This document shows positions 1 to 7,258 of a stretch of 38,167 bases of DNA, piece after piece. The position numbers and the translations under genes are program-made. The notes beneath the pieces are model-generated. The model worked only from the letters and a program-made list of their open reading frames with translations. It made no database searches and was not told the DNA's origin. Source of the DNA: Chitinophagales bacterium 65-1. Its GTDB lineage: Bacteria > Bacteroidota > Bacteroidia > Chitinophagales > Chitinophagaceae. The stretch covers positions 1-38,167 of the forward strand of contig MWYX01000058.1 of the NCBI GenBank assembly GCA_002050465.1. The letters are read 5' to 3'. How positions within the stretch are numbered: position 1 is the first letter of the stretch; each line of letters opens with the position of its first letter.

Positions 1-1
1 G

Positions 2-202
2 GGTAAAATAGATCTGCGTGAAATGAATGCCTGGGTAGAGATTGATAAAAGCGCTGCAGGTAAAATGATAAAATCGATTGATGGCAAAAAACACAATGGC
101 AGCCTGATACGTATGAATGAAGCTGATGGCGGGTTTAAGAGGCCAGCTGAAGAAGGCGGCAGCGGAAGAAAAAGAATTCCTTTGAGGGAGAAAAGGTATT
201 GA
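2..202 (+). CDS. C-terminal end of a DEAD-box RNA helicase (partial)
   Basis: The reading frame is open from base 2 to the TGA at 200-202 and enters from outside the window, so only the last 66 residues are visible. They read as the end of a DbpA-like RNA-binding domain (GKIDLREMNAWVEI near the start, then a short strand ending SLIRMNEA), followed by a low-complexity basic tail rich in Gly, Arg and Lys (EEGGSGRKR). That combination is typical of the C-terminus of Bacteroidota DEAD/DEAH-box RNA helicases, which remodel ribosomal or messenger RNA in the cytoplasm. The catalytic helicase domains lie outside the window, so the assignment rests on the tail alone. It could be another RNA-binding protein with a similar tail. 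Confidence 0.55.
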   Translation, partial: GKIDLREMNAWVEIDKSAAGKMIKSIDGKKHNGSLIRMNEADGGFKRPAEEGGSGRKRIPLREKRY

Positions 203-248
203 CAGAGCTATAGAAATGACATAATTTTATAGAAAGAAAATTTTAATT

Positions 249-485
249 ATGACAGCAACAGCGATTCGTAAAAAACTAATTAATTACCTTGAAAGTGCTG
301 ATGAAAAAAAAGTAAAGGCAGTATATACAATCTTTGAAGATGAAATAAACGAGTCCTCTGAATTTTTTTTAACAAAAGACCAGCTTGATATTTTAAATAA
401 GGAAAGAGAAAATCATTTAAAAGGTAAAAGCAAATCATACACTTGGGATCAGGCAAAGGAGATTATCAGGAGCAAAAAGAAATAG
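249..485 (+). CDS. Antitoxin of a RelE/ParE-type toxin-antitoxin pair
   Basis: A 78-residue, highly charged, mostly helical protein whose stop codon directly abuts the start codon of the RelE/ParE-like gene at 486. This order (small antitoxin first, toxin second) and size fit the 'putative addiction module component' antitoxins common in Bacteroidota. An N-terminal helix (AIRKKLINYLESADEKKVK) probably dimerises. The C-terminal part, with WDQAKEIIRSKKK at the end, would wrap the toxin. I see no recognisable ribbon-helix-helix or HTH, so whether it binds DNA by itself is open. An imperfect inverted repeat (CTATA at 208-212 and TATAG at 228-232) lies just upstream and could be an operator. The family call comes mainly from context. 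Confidence 0.7.
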   Translation: MTATAIRKKLINYLESADEKKVKAVYTIFEDEINESSEFFLTKDQLDILNKERENHLKGKSKSYTWDQAKEIIRSKKK

Positions 486-770
486 ATGTATAAACTGATA
501 ATAAAACCAGCTGCGGTGGAAATGGCGAGAGATGCATACGACTGGTATAATGATCAACAACAGGGATTAGGAGAAGTTTTTATTTCAGCATTAGACAATT
601 GCTTTGAAAGAATTACACAACATCCAAAAGCTTATAGTAAGATCAAAAAAAATTATCGCCAGGCAAGATTAAAAAAAATTCCTTATGTTATTGTGTTTGA
701 AATTTTCAAAACTGATGTAGTGGTTTTCTCTGTATTTCATACGAGCAGAAATCCAAAATATAAAATTTGA
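486..770 (+). CDS. RelE/ParE-family toxin
   Basis: A 94-residue basic protein with the RelE/ParE fold pattern: an N-terminal strand (YKLIIKPAAVEM), a two-helix hairpin (ARDAYDWYNDQQQGLGEVFISALDNCFERI), then strands containing QARLKKIPYVIVFEI and VVVFSVFHTSRNPK. The ending H-T-S-R-x-P matches the C-terminal strand of this family. RelE members cut mRNA in the ribosome and ParE members poison gyrase. The sequence does not separate these, although the helical hairpin with DWY and the absence of an obvious RelE catalytic Arg/Lys/Tyr set lean towards ParE-like. The start codon follows the antitoxin stop with no gap, so translation is probably coupled. Confidence 0.85.
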   Translation: MYKLIIKPAAVEMARDAYDWYNDQQQGLGEVFISALDNCFERITQHPKAYSKIKKNYRQARLKKIPYVIVFEIFKTDVVVFSVFHTSRNPKYKI

Positions 771-800
771 GAAATAAATTGAAAAATTAGATTTCTTTTT

Positions 801-1412
801 ATGGAAGATAAAACGATTAAAGAATTACTTCCTGGATTTTACAAAGAATATAATTTAGGAATGGATGGAGGGCAGAGCAGCTCATTCGTAAGAGTTGAGG
901 TTACCAAAAAAATCACTTTATACATTCCTAATTTTAAGGCAAGGAGAAAGGCAGTAATAAAACATGACATTCACCACATTGTTACAGGTTACCGTTCTAC
1001 ATTTAAAGGTGAGAGTGAAATTGGCGCATGGGAAATTGGTTCAGGCTGTAAACATTACTGGGCTGCCTGGGTGCTGGATGCTTCCGGATTTATGACAGGT
1101 ATAGTTTTTAATCTTTGGGGAGTTTTAAAAGCATTTGCCAGAGGAAGAAGAACAAGGAATTTATACTACGACGATATCTCCACAGAAGAAGCTTTAAACA
1201 TGAAAGTTAGTGAGCTGAAAAAATGTTTATCCCTCGACAAATATCCAACAAACACCAAACCAACATTTGTTGATTTGCTTTTATTTGCATTTTTTGCATT
1301 GATTTTTTCTATACTTTCAATTTTATTGCTTCCTTTTATTATGATTTATACGGTTTATATAAAAAGCAAAATTGAAAATAATTTTTTAACGGCAGAGAAA
1401 ATAGAAACATGA
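801..1412 (+). CDS. Coq4-like protein with C-terminal membrane segment
   Basis: A 203-residue protein of unassigned function. Residues 55-71 read HDIHHIVTGYRSTFKGE, which fits exactly the zinc-binding signature HDxxH-x11-E of the Coq4 family (H55, D56, H59, E71), followed by EIGAWEIGSG. Coq4 works in ubiquinone biosynthesis in mitochondria and some bacteria. Bacteroidota normally make menaquinone, so the substrate here is unknown. Residues about 156-186 form a strongly hydrophobic stretch (LLLFAFFALIFSILSILLLPF) long enough for one or two membrane passes, which standard Coq4 lacks. A shorter hydrophobic patch lies near 98-110. The gene begins 30 bases after the toxin gene but is probably independent of it. 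The family assignment rests on one motif and should be read as 'Coq4-like'. Confidence 0.6.
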   Translation: MEDKTIKELLPGFYKEYNLGMDGGQSSSFVRVEVTKKITLYIPNFKARRKAVIKHDIHHIVTGYRSTFKGESEIGAWEIGSGCKHYWAAWVLDASGFMTGIVFNLWGVLKAFARGRRTRNLYYDDISTEEALNMKVSELKKCLSLDKYPTNTKPTFVDLLLFAFFALIFSILSILLLPFIMIYTVYIKSKIENNFLTAEKIET

Positions 1413-1467
1413 GTTTGAGGTAGAGCAAATAAATAACGAATTGAAATGACGGCTTTGTGTGATAGCA

Positions 1468-1500
1468 AGTTTCTCCTATCGGGGGATATTTAGAGGAGGC
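1468..1500. repeat. Dispersed short repeat (CTCCT...GGGGGAT...AGAGGAGGC), copy 1
   Basis: A 33-base intergenic element of the form AGTTTCTCCTAT-C-GGGGGAT-ATTTAGAGGAGGC. It can fold: CTCCT at 1473-1477 pairs with AGGAG at 1494-1498. It resembles the elements at 29401-29432 and 3409-3437. It lies between the convergent Coq4-like and metallophosphoesterase genes, two bases from the stop of the latter, where it might act as a terminator. Confidence 0.45.
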
Positions 1501-1501
1501 T

Positions 1502-2752
1502 TCACACCAACTCTATAACCGTTATCTCCGGCAATATCCCTACCCTTCCCGGATAACCAATAAATCCAAAGCCACGGTTTACATATAATTTTTGTTTTCC
1601 TTGTTCATATAATCCTGCCCATTGCTTGTAAACATATTGAACAGGGCTCCAGTGAAATCCCGGAACCTCGATACCAAACTGCATTCCATGCGTATGGCCG
1701 CTTAGCGTAAGATCAATATCCGGATACTGAGATTGTACCTGCTCTTCCCAATGACTGGGGTCGTGACTCATTAAAATTTTAAATGGATATTTTTCTGCTC
1801 CGGCATAAGCAAGATCCATTTTTCCATGTTTTGGGAATCTTGCTTTGTTACTCCAGTTCTCAATACCAAGTAATGCTATTTGTTCGCCGTTCTTTTCCAG
1901 TACAACATGTTCATTCATCAATAACCGCCAGCCCAGGTCTGCATGTACTTTTGTAAGATTTAATAAGTTTTGCTGTTTGCTAATACCATTGTAAGGCCAG
2001 CTAACATAATCTCCATAATCATGGTTACCGAAAATGGAATACACACCTAAAGGCGCTTTTAATTGACTGAATACATCCAAGTATTCTTCCATTTCAGTTG
2101 ATCTGTCATTTACAAGATCACCACTGAATAATATGATATCAGGTTGTGCAGCCATTATCCTGTTTACACCTTTCATAACAGCTTGTTTATTTGTAAAGCT
2201 GCCTGAGTGGATATCGCTTATATGAACAATTTTTAATCCCTTAAAGGATGCTGGTAGATTATCAAACGAGAGTTTCAGTTTCCGTACATCATAATTATAC
2301 TTATTGCTGAAACCATACACCAGGCTGCCGAATAGGGTACTGCCTGCAGCCAATCCCATCCAGCTTAAAAAAGCCGACCGGCTTATGCCATCATCTGTAA
2401 GCTGCTCTCCTTCGGTGTCTTTGAAAAATAATTTTCCCGAAATCCATTGAATTACCCTCCTCACATCATCTACCAAAAAGAAAACCACAGAAATTAATTT
2501 CCCCATAAATAAACCTACAACGGTTGCAAATAAATATGTCCTCACCTTTTGGGGAACTGTTGCAGGATCTGTAAGAACAAAAAATAAGAAGATTAAAAGT
2601 GCGAATATTGAAATACCCCAGTAAATGGTATAAATTATTGTTTTGGTTCTTGGAGATGCTGAATGACTTAGTAACTTGATTGCCTGGAACACATACGTAT
2701 CCAGCAATATCATGATAAAAAATAAGATTATAATAAATGTAGGGCTTCGCAT
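1502..2752 (-). CDS. Membrane-anchored metallophosphoesterase (YkuE/YaeI-like)
   Basis: A 416-residue protein with a membrane N-terminus and a calcineurin-type phosphoesterase domain. Hydrophobic segments lie at about 5-28, 37-61, 72-94 and 130-147. The catalytic domain then shows all metal-site blocks in order: DIHSG (180-184), GDLVND (211-216), GNHDYG (242-247), MSHDP (328-332) and SGHTHGMQ (351-358). These ligate two metal ions. Relatives include B. subtilis YkuE and E. coli YaeI, where membrane-proximal UDP-sugar or phospholipid substrates have been proposed, but the substrate here cannot be read from sequence. The start lies 7 bases after the stop of the upstream FMN reductase, so the two are probably co-transcribed. 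Confidence 0.88.
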   Translation of the reverse strand: MRSPTFIIILFFIMILLDTYVFQAIKLLSHSASPRTKTIIYTIYWGISIFALLIFLFFVLTDPATVPQKVRTYLFATVVGLFMGKLISVVFFLVDDVRRVIQWISGKLFFKDTEGEQLTDDGISRSAFLSWMGLAAGSTLFGSLVYGFSNKYNYDVRKLKLSFDNLPASFKGLKIVHISDIHSGSFTNKQAVMKGVNRIMAAQPDIILFSGDLVNDRSTEMEEYLDVFSQLKAPLGVYSIFGNHDYGDYVSWPYNGISKQQNLLNLTKVHADLGWRLLMNEHVVLEKNGEQIALLGIENWSNKARFPKHGKMDLAYAGAEKYPFKILMSHDPSHWEEQVQSQYPDIDLTLSGHTHGMQFGIEVPGFHWSPVQYVYKQWAGLYEQGKQKLYVNRGFGFIGYPGRVGILPEITVIELV

Positions 2753-2759
2753 GAAAGGG

Positions 2760-3260
2760 CTAAAAATTTATAAATTCGTCTATCTGCTGGTGGATAGCTT
2801 GTAATGTACTTTTATTGTTTATTGTTCCATCTTCCTCCATTATCTTATCAATAACCGAAATTGGTAATTTATTAGGATGTACCAACATCTTCATATGATT
2901 TAATACACCAGTTATCTGATCCATCCCACGCAAATTGCCGGCGCGGCCTGTTGAAACGCCAACCAGTAAAGCTTTTTTATACCACCAGGCCTTTTTCACA
3001 TCACTTATATCAATCATCGTTTTTAATACGCCGGGGAAACTGCCATTATATTCAGGCATAATAAAAATAATTTTTTGTGCAGGAATTAAAAATTCATTTT
3101 GGGTTTTAGAAAAATCAGGGTTCATTTCCAATACATTCAATTTCTTTAAAGAAAATATTTTTGCATCTATTCCTTTTTCAATTAATATTTTTCGATAATA
3201 TTTTGCAACCTTTTCTGTATGGCTGCCCGGCCGGTTAGTTGCAGAAATGATTGTGTACAT
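2760..3260 (-). CDS. NAD(P)H-dependent FMN reductase-family protein
   Basis: A 166-residue flavodoxin-like protein of the NADPH-dependent FMN reductase family. The N-terminal loop SATNRPGSHTEKVA (6-19) is the usual phosphate-binding loop for FMN, and PEYNGSFPGVLKTMID (69-84) is the hallmark flavin-ring-binding and dimerisation loop of the family. A later segment, VGVSTGRAGNLRGMDQ, matches the third conserved loop. Such enzymes reduce FMN, quinones or azo compounds in the cytoplasm; the physiological substrate is not determined by sequence. The gene is first in a probable two-gene transcript with the metallophosphoesterase and is divergent from parA across about 177 bases. Confidence 0.87.
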   Translation of the reverse strand: MYTIISATNRPGSHTEKVAKYYRKILIEKGIDAKIFSLKKLNVLEMNPDFSKTQNEFLIPAQKIIFIMPEYNGSFPGVLKTMIDISDVKKAWWYKKALLVGVSTGRAGNLRGMDQITGVLNHMKMLVHPNKLPISVIDKIMEEDGTINNKSTLQAIHQQIDEFINF

Positions 3261-3328
3261 AATTAATGATTAACCAGCTATGTTAGAAGTTGGGGGATTA
3301 ATATCACCCTAATATTATACCGAATAAG

Positions 3329-3336
3329 TAAATTTG
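3329..3336 (+). promoter_or_regulatory. Possible -7 box (TAAATTTG) for parA
   Basis: An exact match to the Bacteroidota -7 consensus TAnnTTTG, in the divergent region about 100 bases ahead of parA. I do not see a TTG/TTTG -33 box at the right distance (about 19-21 bases), so the call rests on the -7 box alone. Confidence 0.3.
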
Positions 3337-3350
3337 CCAACCTGTCATTA

Positions 3351-3386
3351 ATGTACGAAGTAAGATGTACGATGTACGAAGTAAAG
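3351..3386. repeat. Short tandem repeat of ATGTACG(AAGTAAG)
   Basis: Three units beginning ATGTACG follow one another: ATGTACGAAGTAAG (3351-3364), ATGTACG (3365-3371) and ATGTACGAAGTAAAG (3372-3386). The element is non-coding, in the leader between the possible parA promoter and its start codon. No function can be read from the sequence. Confidence 0.6.
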
Positions 3387-3408
3387 ACATTAAACAAAAT
3401 TAGATAAT

Positions 3409-3437
3409 TAATTTCCCCTTCAGGGGATTAAGGGGGT
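3409..3437. repeat. Dispersed short repeat (CCCCTTCAGGGG...AGGGGG), copy 2
   Basis: Reads TTAATTTCCCCTTCAGGGG followed by ATTAAGGGGGT and directly joins the parA start codon. CCCC (3415-3418) can pair with GGGG (3423-3426) around a TTCA loop. It is related to the elements at 1468 and 29401. Its final AAGGGGG lies 2 bases before the parA ATG, so the repeat itself may supply a purine-rich ribosome-binding stretch, unusual in a phylum that uses few Shine-Dalgarno sites. Confidence 0.45.
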
Positions 3438-4244
3438 ATGGCAAAGATAATAGGAATAGCAAATCAAAAAGGTGGGGTTGGTAAAACTACTACTGCAATT
3501 AATCTTGCTGCGAGTTTAGGGGTATTAGAGTTTAAAACATTATTGGTTGATGCAGATCCGCAGGCAAATAGTACTACCGGACTGGGCTTTGATCTTCATA
3601 ATATATCGCAGGGATTATATGATTGTATGGTAAATACCACCAGTGCTAAGGATGTAGTTCTAAAATCTGATATATCATTTCTGGATGTGATTCCCTCACA
3701 TATTGATCTGGTGGGAGCTGAAATTGAGATGATTAATTATCCTAACCGCGAAAGTGTTTTAAAGAATATTCTAGATCCTCTACGGGATGAATATGATTTT
3801 ATAGTGGTTGATTGCTCCCCTTCTTTAGGATTGATAACAGTTAATGCTTTAACTGCTGCGGATAGCGTGATTGTTCCTGTTCAGGCAGAGTTTTTTGCAT
3901 TAGAAGGTTTAGGAAAATTATTGAACACTATAAAAATTGTACAAAATAGATTAAACCCTGAACTAAAAATAGAAGGTTTACTGATGACAATGTATGATGG
4001 CCGTTTACGCTTATGTAACCAGGTAGTAAATGAAGTAAGAAAACACTTTGAAGACCTGGTTTTTTCGACTATTATTCATCGTAATACCAAACTAAGTGAG
4101 GCTCCAAGCTTTGGTAAACCCGCAATTTTATATGATGCAGATAGTAAGGGTGCAATAAATTATCTCAACCTGGCAAAAGAAATTCTGCAGAAAAATAATA
4201 TGACAAAACTAAGCCAGGAAGAGAAGGTCTTGGAAAAAAGGTGA
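3438..4244 (+). CDS. parA: Chromosome-partitioning ATPase ParA (Soj)
   Basis: A 268-residue ParA/Soj ATPase without an N-terminal DNA-binding domain, the normal chromosomal size. The deviant Walker A box is KGGVGKTT (11-18) with the signature lysine K11. The A' region VDADPQANST follows at 37-46, and Walker B is FIVVDCSPSLGL (121-132). With ParB it moves or orients replicated origins by ATP-dependent binding to nucleoid DNA. parB follows after a 68-base gap that contains a short repeat (4278-4300). The ATG at 3438 is the natural start, since the protein begins MAKIIGIANQKGG as in close relatives. Confidence 0.97.
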   Translation: MAKIIGIANQKGGVGKTTTAINLAASLGVLEFKTLLVDADPQANSTTGLGFDLHNISQGLYDCMVNTTSAKDVVLKSDISFLDVIPSHIDLVGAEIEMINYPNRESVLKNILDPLRDEYDFIVVDCSPSLGLITVNALTAADSVIVPVQAEFFALEGLGKLLNTIKIVQNRLNPELKIEGLLMTMYDGRLRLCNQVVNEVRKHFEDLVFSTIIHRNTKLSEAPSFGKPAILYDADSKGAINYLNLAKEILQKNNMTKLSQEEKVLEKR

Positions 4245-4277
4245 GGAGTTTTAGCTTGATCAGGTGCAATTTTTTTG

Positions 4278-4300
4278 CTCATAACTCATAGCTCACAACT
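4278..4300. repeat. Short degenerate repeat (CTCATAACT / CTCACAACT)
   Basis: CTCATAACT, CATAG, CTCACAACT in succession in the gap between parA and parB. It looks like one of the short, simple intergenic repeats that also occur at 3351-3386 and inside rfaD. No coding or regulatory role is evident. Confidence 0.4.
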
Positions 4301-4312
4301 AATTTTTTAATT

Positions 4313-5227
4313 ATGTCAACAGCAAATAAAAGGGATGCTCTGGGTAAAGGCATTCGCTCTTTATTACAAAATATTGATGCGGACCTTAAATCAACTGCAG
4401 GCTCTTTAAAAAGTGAAGTAATAGAAAAAGCAAGTACAAGTTTAAGAGTACCACTTGATCAAATAGAGATAAACCCTAAACAACCAAGACGGGATTTTGA
4501 TGAAGTAGCATTAAGTGAATTAGCCGCTTCTATTAAAACGCATGATATTATTCAACCGCTTACAGTTACCAGACTTTCTGGTGGAAGGTATAGAATAATT
4601 GCAGGTGAAAGAAGATTCAGGGCAGCAAAAATTGCAGGATTAAAAGATATACCTGTATATGTGAGGGAAACTAAAGATTCGCAACTGCTGGAACTTGCAT
4701 TGCTGGAAAACCTGCAAAGGGAAAATTTAAATGCAATGGAGATTGCAATAAGTTACAGAAGACTTATGGAAGAACTGGATTATACCCAGGAACAACTGGC
4801 AGAAAGGATGGGAAAAGAACGAAGTACTGTAACCAATTATATCAGGCTTTTAAAATTGCCACCCGACATACAGGTTGCAGTAAGAAATGGAACTATTAGC
4901 ATGGGACATGCAAGAGCGCTGATAAATGTGGATGCTATAGATAAGCAACTTTTTATTTTTAATGAAATAAAAAATAAGGAATTATCTGTAAGGCAAACTG
5001 AGGAACTTGTAAGAAGATTTTATACGTCAGGAAATGCTGTTAATAATTCCGTAAAGTCGCCCCTATCACCGGCATTAAAAAAAATTGAAGATAATTTAGC
5101 TTCTCATTACAGTACCAAAGTAAAATTGAACCATAATAAAAAAGGTTATGGCAGTATTACTTTTGAATATTATTCTCTTGAGGAATTAAACTCGATGTTG
5201 GATAAGATGAAGGTGCCTGTGAACTAA
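4313..5227 (+). CDS. parB: Chromosome-partitioning protein ParB (Spo0J)
   Basis: A 304-residue ParB CTPase/DNA-binding protein. The N-terminal ALGKGIRSLL (9-18) is the conserved ParA-contacting peptide. The ParB/Srx nuclease-like fold carries the CTP-binding box GERRFRAA (98-105) and ENLQRENLNAMEIA (132-145). An HTH for parS recognition covers about 155-182 (TQEQLAERMGKERSTVTNYIRLL). A basic, short C-terminal dimerisation domain follows. It loads at parS sites near the replication origin and works with ParA. I found no exact canonical parS palindrome in this window. The next gene starts 4 bases after its stop. Confidence 0.97.
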   Translation: MSTANKRDALGKGIRSLLQNIDADLKSTAGSLKSEVIEKASTSLRVPLDQIEINPKQPRRDFDEVALSELAASIKTHDIIQPLTVTRLSGGRYRIIAGERRFRAAKIAGLKDIPVYVRETKDSQLLELALLENLQRENLNAMEIAISYRRLMEELDYTQEQLAERMGKERSTVTNYIRLLKLPPDIQVAVRNGTISMGHARALINVDAIDKQLFIFNEIKNKELSVRQTEELVRRFYTSGNAVNNSVKSPLSPALKKIEDNLASHYSTKVKLNHNKKGYGSITFEYYSLEELNSMLDKMKVPVN

Positions 5228-5231
5228 ATGT

Positions 5232-5867
5232 ATGCTCAACAAGAAATTATTTTTGTGTATTTTCTTTTTCTCATCAGCTTTTTGCAGTAAAAGTTTTGCG
5301 CAGCAAAACGACACTACCATTACCAAATTACAGGATAGTACAAGCCAAAAAAATATTTTATCACTTGATACATCTGCAAAAAAATTTAATCCTAAGGTTG
5401 CTACTTTCAGGTCAGCAGTACTTCCGGGCTGGGGCCAGGCTTACAATAAAAAATACTGGAAGATCCCGATTATTTATGGAGCACTTGGAACAACAGCAGC
5501 TATTTTTTTATATAATTTAAAAACCTACAAGCTCCTTAAACAAGCTATTATTTATCGGTCTGATACAATTCCTTCAAATGATGTATTAGTTGATCCGGAT
5601 TTTAAAAATCTTTCAACGGAATCAATCAGGAGTTATAGAAATTCATTCCGCCAGAATGTAGATTATTCTGTTTTATTTTTTATATTATTTTGGGGATTAA
5701 ATGTTGTTGATGCCACTGTTGATGCCCATTTAAAATCATTTGACGTTACTGATAATATTAGCTTTAAAATAAAACCCGGTTATAATCCTAACACCAATAC
5801 AGGGGGTATTAGTATTGTTTTTACGCTTAAAGATAAATACGCAAAAGCTTTACCTTCATTACAATAA
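5232..5867 (+). CDS. DUF5683-domain membrane protein
   Basis: A 211-residue protein with an N-terminal signal peptide (about 1-23, ending SKSFAQ), a Thr/Ser-rich linker, and then the conserved block FRSAVLPGWGQAYNKKYWKIPIIYGALG that defines DUF5683. A hydrophobic segment follows at about 80-95 and another at about 147-163 (VLFFILFWGLNVVDATVDAHL). The family is widespread in Bacteroidota and commonly follows parB and precedes dapB, the same order as here, but its function is unknown. The location is probably the cell envelope. The gene is 4 bases from the parB stop and 11 bases from dapB, so it is likely co-transcribed with both. Confidence 0.85.
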   Translation: MLNKKLFLCIFFFSSAFCSKSFAQQNDTTITKLQDSTSQKNILSLDTSAKKFNPKVATFRSAVLPGWGQAYNKKYWKIPIIYGALGTTAAIFLYNLKTYKLLKQAIIYRSDTIPSNDVLVDPDFKNLSTESIRSYRNSFRQNVDYSVLFFILFWGLNVVDATVDAHLKSFDVTDNISFKIKPGYNPNTNTGGISIVFTLKDKYAKALPSLQ

Positions 5868-5878
5868 TTTTCCTGATT

Positions 5879-6592
5879 ATGGAAATTGCATTAATTGGAT
5901 ATGGCAAGATGGGTAAATCCATTGAAGAAGCGGCTTTACAGAAAGGCCATAGTATTTGCTTAGCAATAAATTCAAAAAATGTACGTGATCTTACAAAAAG
6001 AAATTTAGCAAAGGCTGATGTAGCAATAGAATTTACAACACCCGAAAATGCTGTAACTAATATTCTTAAGTGCTTTGAGGCAGGAATACCTGTTGTATGT
6101 GGCACAACAGGCTGGCTTAATAATTTTGATACTGTAAAAGAAACCTGTACCCGGGTAAAAGGTTCATTTCTTTATGCAAGTAACTTTAGCCTGGGTGTAA
6201 ATATATTTTTTGAGCTTAATAAAAAATTAGTCCGGTTAATGAGTAAACAGAATTATAATATAATTATAGAAGAAACACATCATACACAAAAAAAAGATGC
6301 ACCAAGTGGAACAGCGATTACCATTGCGGAAATGTTATTAAAAGAATTACCTCAAAAAAAGAAATGGGTTAATAATAAAAGTGAGAATAAAGAAGAACTA
6401 TCAATTATTAGTAAGCGCATCGATCCGGCTGCTGGCATTCATGCTGTAAAATATCATTCAGAAGTGGATGATATTGAAGTAATTCATACAGCACATAACC
6501 GGCAAGGATTTGCAACCGGAGCAGTACTTGCCGCAGAATATGTAAAAGATAAAAAAGGAATATTTACTATGAAAGATGTTATAGGGATTTAA
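5879..6592 (+). CDS. dapB: 4-hydroxy-tetrahydrodipicolinate reductase
   Basis: A 237-residue DapB, which reduces (2S,4S)-4-hydroxytetrahydrodipicolinate with NAD(P)H on the route to diaminopimelate and lysine. The Rossmann loop is GYGKMGKSI (7-15). The catalytic motif EETHHTQKKDAPSGTA (131-146) contains the expected histidine pair H134/H135 and lysine K138. CGTTGW (74-79) is the conserved nucleotide-side loop. The length is at the short end for the family but both domains are complete. It is last in the parA-parB-DUF5683-dapB run, followed by a hairpin at 6602-6622. Confidence 0.96.
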   Translation: MEIALIGYGKMGKSIEEAALQKGHSICLAINSKNVRDLTKRNLAKADVAIEFTTPENAVTNILKCFEAGIPVVCGTTGWLNNFDTVKETCTRVKGSFLYASNFSLGVNIFFELNKKLVRLMSKQNYNIIIEETHHTQKKDAPSGTAITIAEMLLKELPQKKKWVNNKSENKEELSIISKRIDPAAGIHAVKYHSEVDDIEVIHTAHNRQGFATGAVLAAEYVKDKKGIFTMKDVIGI

Positions 6593-6622
6593 AAAAATAA
6601 AAGGTCTGTGCTGTACAGACCT
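6593..6622. terminator. Hairpin terminator between dapB and a beta-barrel gene
   Basis: AGGTCTGT (6602-6609) and ACAGACCT (6615-6622) form an 8-base-pair stem with a 5-base loop. The plus strand has an A-rich run on its left side, so read on the minus strand the stem is followed by TTTTATTTTTTT. It is therefore a good intrinsic terminator for the minus-strand gene ending at 6642 and a weaker one for dapB. Confidence 0.7.
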
Positions 6623-6641
6623 GTTTATTATAAAAATACTT

Positions 6642-7136
6642 TTAAAATATATATGCCAGCCGTGCACCAACAGCACCTGAAGTAGCGCCTCCTTTTGATT
6701 GAGCAGTATACTTAAGTAAAGCTGAAATGTTATTACTTATTTTAAATCCTATACCTGGTGCATATGTAAAAGCACTACCCCCACCTTTGGTATAAAAAGT
6801 AAGACCTAATTGAGCGGAAGCATAAATTTGCGGTGAAAATCCAAATTCAACACCACCTAATACAGGCAAATATCCTGCACTACCTGAACCGTAAGTACTT
6901 TTTAAAGAATAGTTTATATACCCGGCATATAGAGTTATTGCTGCATCATCAGCAATTGCAAAATTTCCCTGGCCTGAAGCGCCAAATCCAAAAGAATATA
7001 TGTCTCCAAAAGTTCCCACCGGCAAAGATAATTCTGCCCCCAGGCTAAATGATGTGTTAGATGATGATACTTTGTCCTGCGCAGCGGTATGTAGTATAAA
7101 TATTATACCAACAATAGCTAAAAATAATTTTTTCAT
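6642..7136 (-). CDS. Small outer-membrane beta-barrel protein (paralogue A)
   Basis: A 164-residue secreted protein. A signal peptide covers about 1-19 (MKKLFLAIVGIIFILHTAAQ). The rest is a series of amphipathic strands rich in Gly, Ser and aromatic residues, ending RLAYIF with the terminal Phe expected for recognition by the BAM assembly machinery. With roughly 145 mature residues it would form an eight-stranded barrel. It is clearly related to the next gene upstream (7259-7750): both share a [SA]GY[IL]PxLxG stretch and a C-terminal APxIG...RLAY block. The role is unknown; small barrels of this kind are often structural or adhesive. It has its own promoter-like sequence and a terminator on each side. 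Confidence 0.75.
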   Translation of the reverse strand: MKKLFLAIVGIIFILHTAAQDKVSSSNTSFSLGAELSLPVGTFGDIYSFGFGASGQGNFAIADDAAITLYAGYINYSLKSTYGSGSAGYLPVLGGVEFGFSPQIYASAQLGLTFYTKGGGSAFTYAPGIGFKISNNISALLKYTAQSKGGATSGAVGARLAYIF

Positions 7137-7178
7137 GATTTTTTTGTTTAATGAATATTAGGCATTAATGAACAAATA

Positions 7179-7209
7179 CAAAATTAGTTCGTTAACCTTT
7201 ATCATGCAA
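7179..7209 (-). promoter_or_regulatory. Promoter for the beta-barrel gene at 6642-7136
   Basis: On the minus strand the -7 box TAATTTTG (7179-7186) matches TAnnTTTG exactly and is preceded by TTG (7207-7209) 20 bases upstream, the spacing of Bacteroidota primary-sigma promoters. It lies about 43 bases from the start codon and just after the terminator of the preceding gene. Confidence 0.55.
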
Positions 7210-7214
7210 CATAA

Positions 7215-7240
7215 AAGAGGCCTCATTACAGAGGCCTCTT
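7215..7240 (-). terminator. Intrinsic terminator of the 7259-7750 gene
   Basis: AAGAGGCCTC (7215-7224) and GAGGCCTCTT (7231-7240) form a perfect 10-base-pair stem with a 6-base loop (ATTACA). On the minus strand it is followed by a short T tract (TTTTAT). It lies 18 bases downstream of the stop codon. Confidence 0.85.
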
Positions 7241-7258
7241 AAATTTCTTAGAATACAG

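Noticed and set aside
2935-3198. Open frames antisense to known genes (for example within the FMN reductase, gcvP, purL and aconitase)
   Set aside because: They overlap complete, well-supported genes on the other strand and show no family features.
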